DNA of 64,000 bases. Source: Brachypodius melanocephalos (lineage: Eukaryota > Chordata > Aves > Passeriformes > Pycnonotidae). Shown here piece after piece: positions 63,351 through 64,000 of the stretch (position 1 is the first letter of the stretch; each line of letters starts with the position of its first letter). The notes beneath the pieces were generated by a model. The model ran no database searches, had not been told where the DNA came from, and saw nothing but the letters and a program-made list of their open reading frames with translations. The DNA lies in assembly GCA_013398615.1 (NCBI GenBank), contig VZSR01001479.1, positions 13,237,847 to 13,301,846 of the forward strand, given 5' to 3'. The translations under genes and the position numbers were made by a program.

Positions 63351-63650
63351 AGATCATAGAAAATGGTGCTGAAAGGGATCTGAAGACATCTTTTTAAGAT
63401 TAACCAAAGGAGATTTAAATTTGGACAAACTATTCCTGGCAGGTGTCTTTCTGGGCTGTTCTGAAAGTTCTGTATTGATGGAGATTCTCCAGCTAACATA
63501 GTCCATCACTATTCCAATCCTTCCCCATCTTCATCACTAGAAGTGCTTTCCTGATTTTTGTCTCACTCTGTCTTTCACTACTTAAAGATCACTTGGTGTC
63601 TTGTTCCTAGTGAATAAATGTGCACAGATCTGTTTGACTTTGCTATTTTT
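63351..63650 (-). mobile_element. Old CR1-type LINE relic with 3' end
   Basis: The plus strand reads 'agatcatagaaaatggtgct', 'gaaagggatctgaagacatct', 'ggagattctcca', 'agaagtgctttcctg' and 'ttggtgtcttgttcctagtga'. These parallel the antisense 3' end of older CR1 subfamilies ('atcatagaat...gaagggacct...gatcatct', 'ggagattccacc', 'ccttgttctgt'). Divergence is high and no coding frame survives. The right boundary is approximate. Confidence 0.6.
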
Positions 63651-64000
63651 TGATGTATCTTTATATCATAACCTACACCTTGACCTGTCTTCTGTGGAAA
63701 AGGCATTACCAAATCAGTCAGTCATTCCCCACAGACCATGAGAAAGCCTCAGCCCTTGGAAATCTAGGTCAGCATTTAGGAGGAAACATCCATAGCTGAG
63801 AACTCACTTTGGCTGTTTTATAGACTCCTGAGCTGTCTGAAAGAATTCCCTTTGGCTCATTTCTGATGGCCTAATGAACCAGCTGATATTTAAACATTTC
63901 CTACATAAATGAGACTTCTGACTAGGGATCTTCTAGTTTCAAGTATTTGTGTGCTGTAAGTCAGTGTAACCTCTAAAATGAATCGCATTGCAGGCTACAA
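63651..64000. other. Non-coding DNA, nothing recognised
   Basis: Slightly GC-richer unique-looking DNA continuing to the window edge. No gene or repeat is recognised. Confidence 0.5.

Noticed and set aside
1..64000. CRISPR arrays, operons, tRNA/rRNA genes, ribosome binding sites
   Set aside because: I scanned for them by eye and found none. The sequence type is vertebrate nuclear and no regularly spaced repeat units occur beyond the simple repeats listed.

Overview
This window reads as non-coding DNA from a bird nuclear genome. Two things identify the clade. At least six fragments of CR1, the dominant LINE of birds and other sauropsids, end in the family's characteristic reverse-transcriptase C-terminus. 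One GC-richer patch, at about 10.62-10.94 kb, looks like the LTR of a dispersed ERVL-type endogenous retrovirus of birds. That identification, and the bird call itself, rest on my memory of these families and not on a search. The window is AT-rich: in twelve evenly spaced 60-base lines I counted 33.5% G+C. I see no protein-coding gene, exon, tRNA, rRNA, small RNA gene or CpG island that I can name with confidence. There are no bacterial-style features such as operons, ribosome binding sites or CRISPR arrays.

Layout. From 1 to 5.2 kb there is AT-rich unique-looking DNA with a T/G tract at 2.4 kb. A minus-strand CR1 lies at 5.2-5.7 kb. A possible relic of a LINE reverse transcriptase lies at 7.26-7.54 kb. 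A longer minus-strand CR1, internally deleted and frameshifted, lies at 8.24-8.96 kb, and the ERVL-type LTR fragment follows at 10.6 kb. A faint plus-strand CR1 relic sits near 12.9 kb. From 13 to 33 kb the DNA is mostly unannotatable. It holds a few locally GC-richer patches, several simple-sequence tracts, and an A-tailed segment at 18.75-19.75 kb that may be an old retroelement or retrocopy. A minus-strand CR1 lies at 33.1-33.7 kb, and a GC-richer 105-codon open frame followed by AATAAA lies at 36.4-36.75 kb. A 61-base assembly gap is at 38,618-38,678. From 39 to 59 kb the notable items are a 35-bp tandem duplication (42.26 kb), a 22-bp perfect palindrome made of back-to-back CCAAT boxes (43.03 kb) and a 100-base CR1 stub (49.14 kb). 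Two minus-strand CR1 pieces in scrambled order lie at 59.3-60.0 kb, and an old CR1 relic is at 63.35 kb.

Interpretation. The recognisable CR1 copies are almost all on the minus strand. In my line sample the plus strand carries more T than A (269 to 210) and more G than C (133 to 108). Both are what one expects inside a long intron of a gene transcribed left to right, but this is inference and no exon is visible. I did not find a convincing undescribed biological system. The most useful follow-ups are the palindromic CCAAT element and its surroundings, the open frame at 36.4 kb, the A-tailed block at 18.75-19.75 kb and the strand-skew test.
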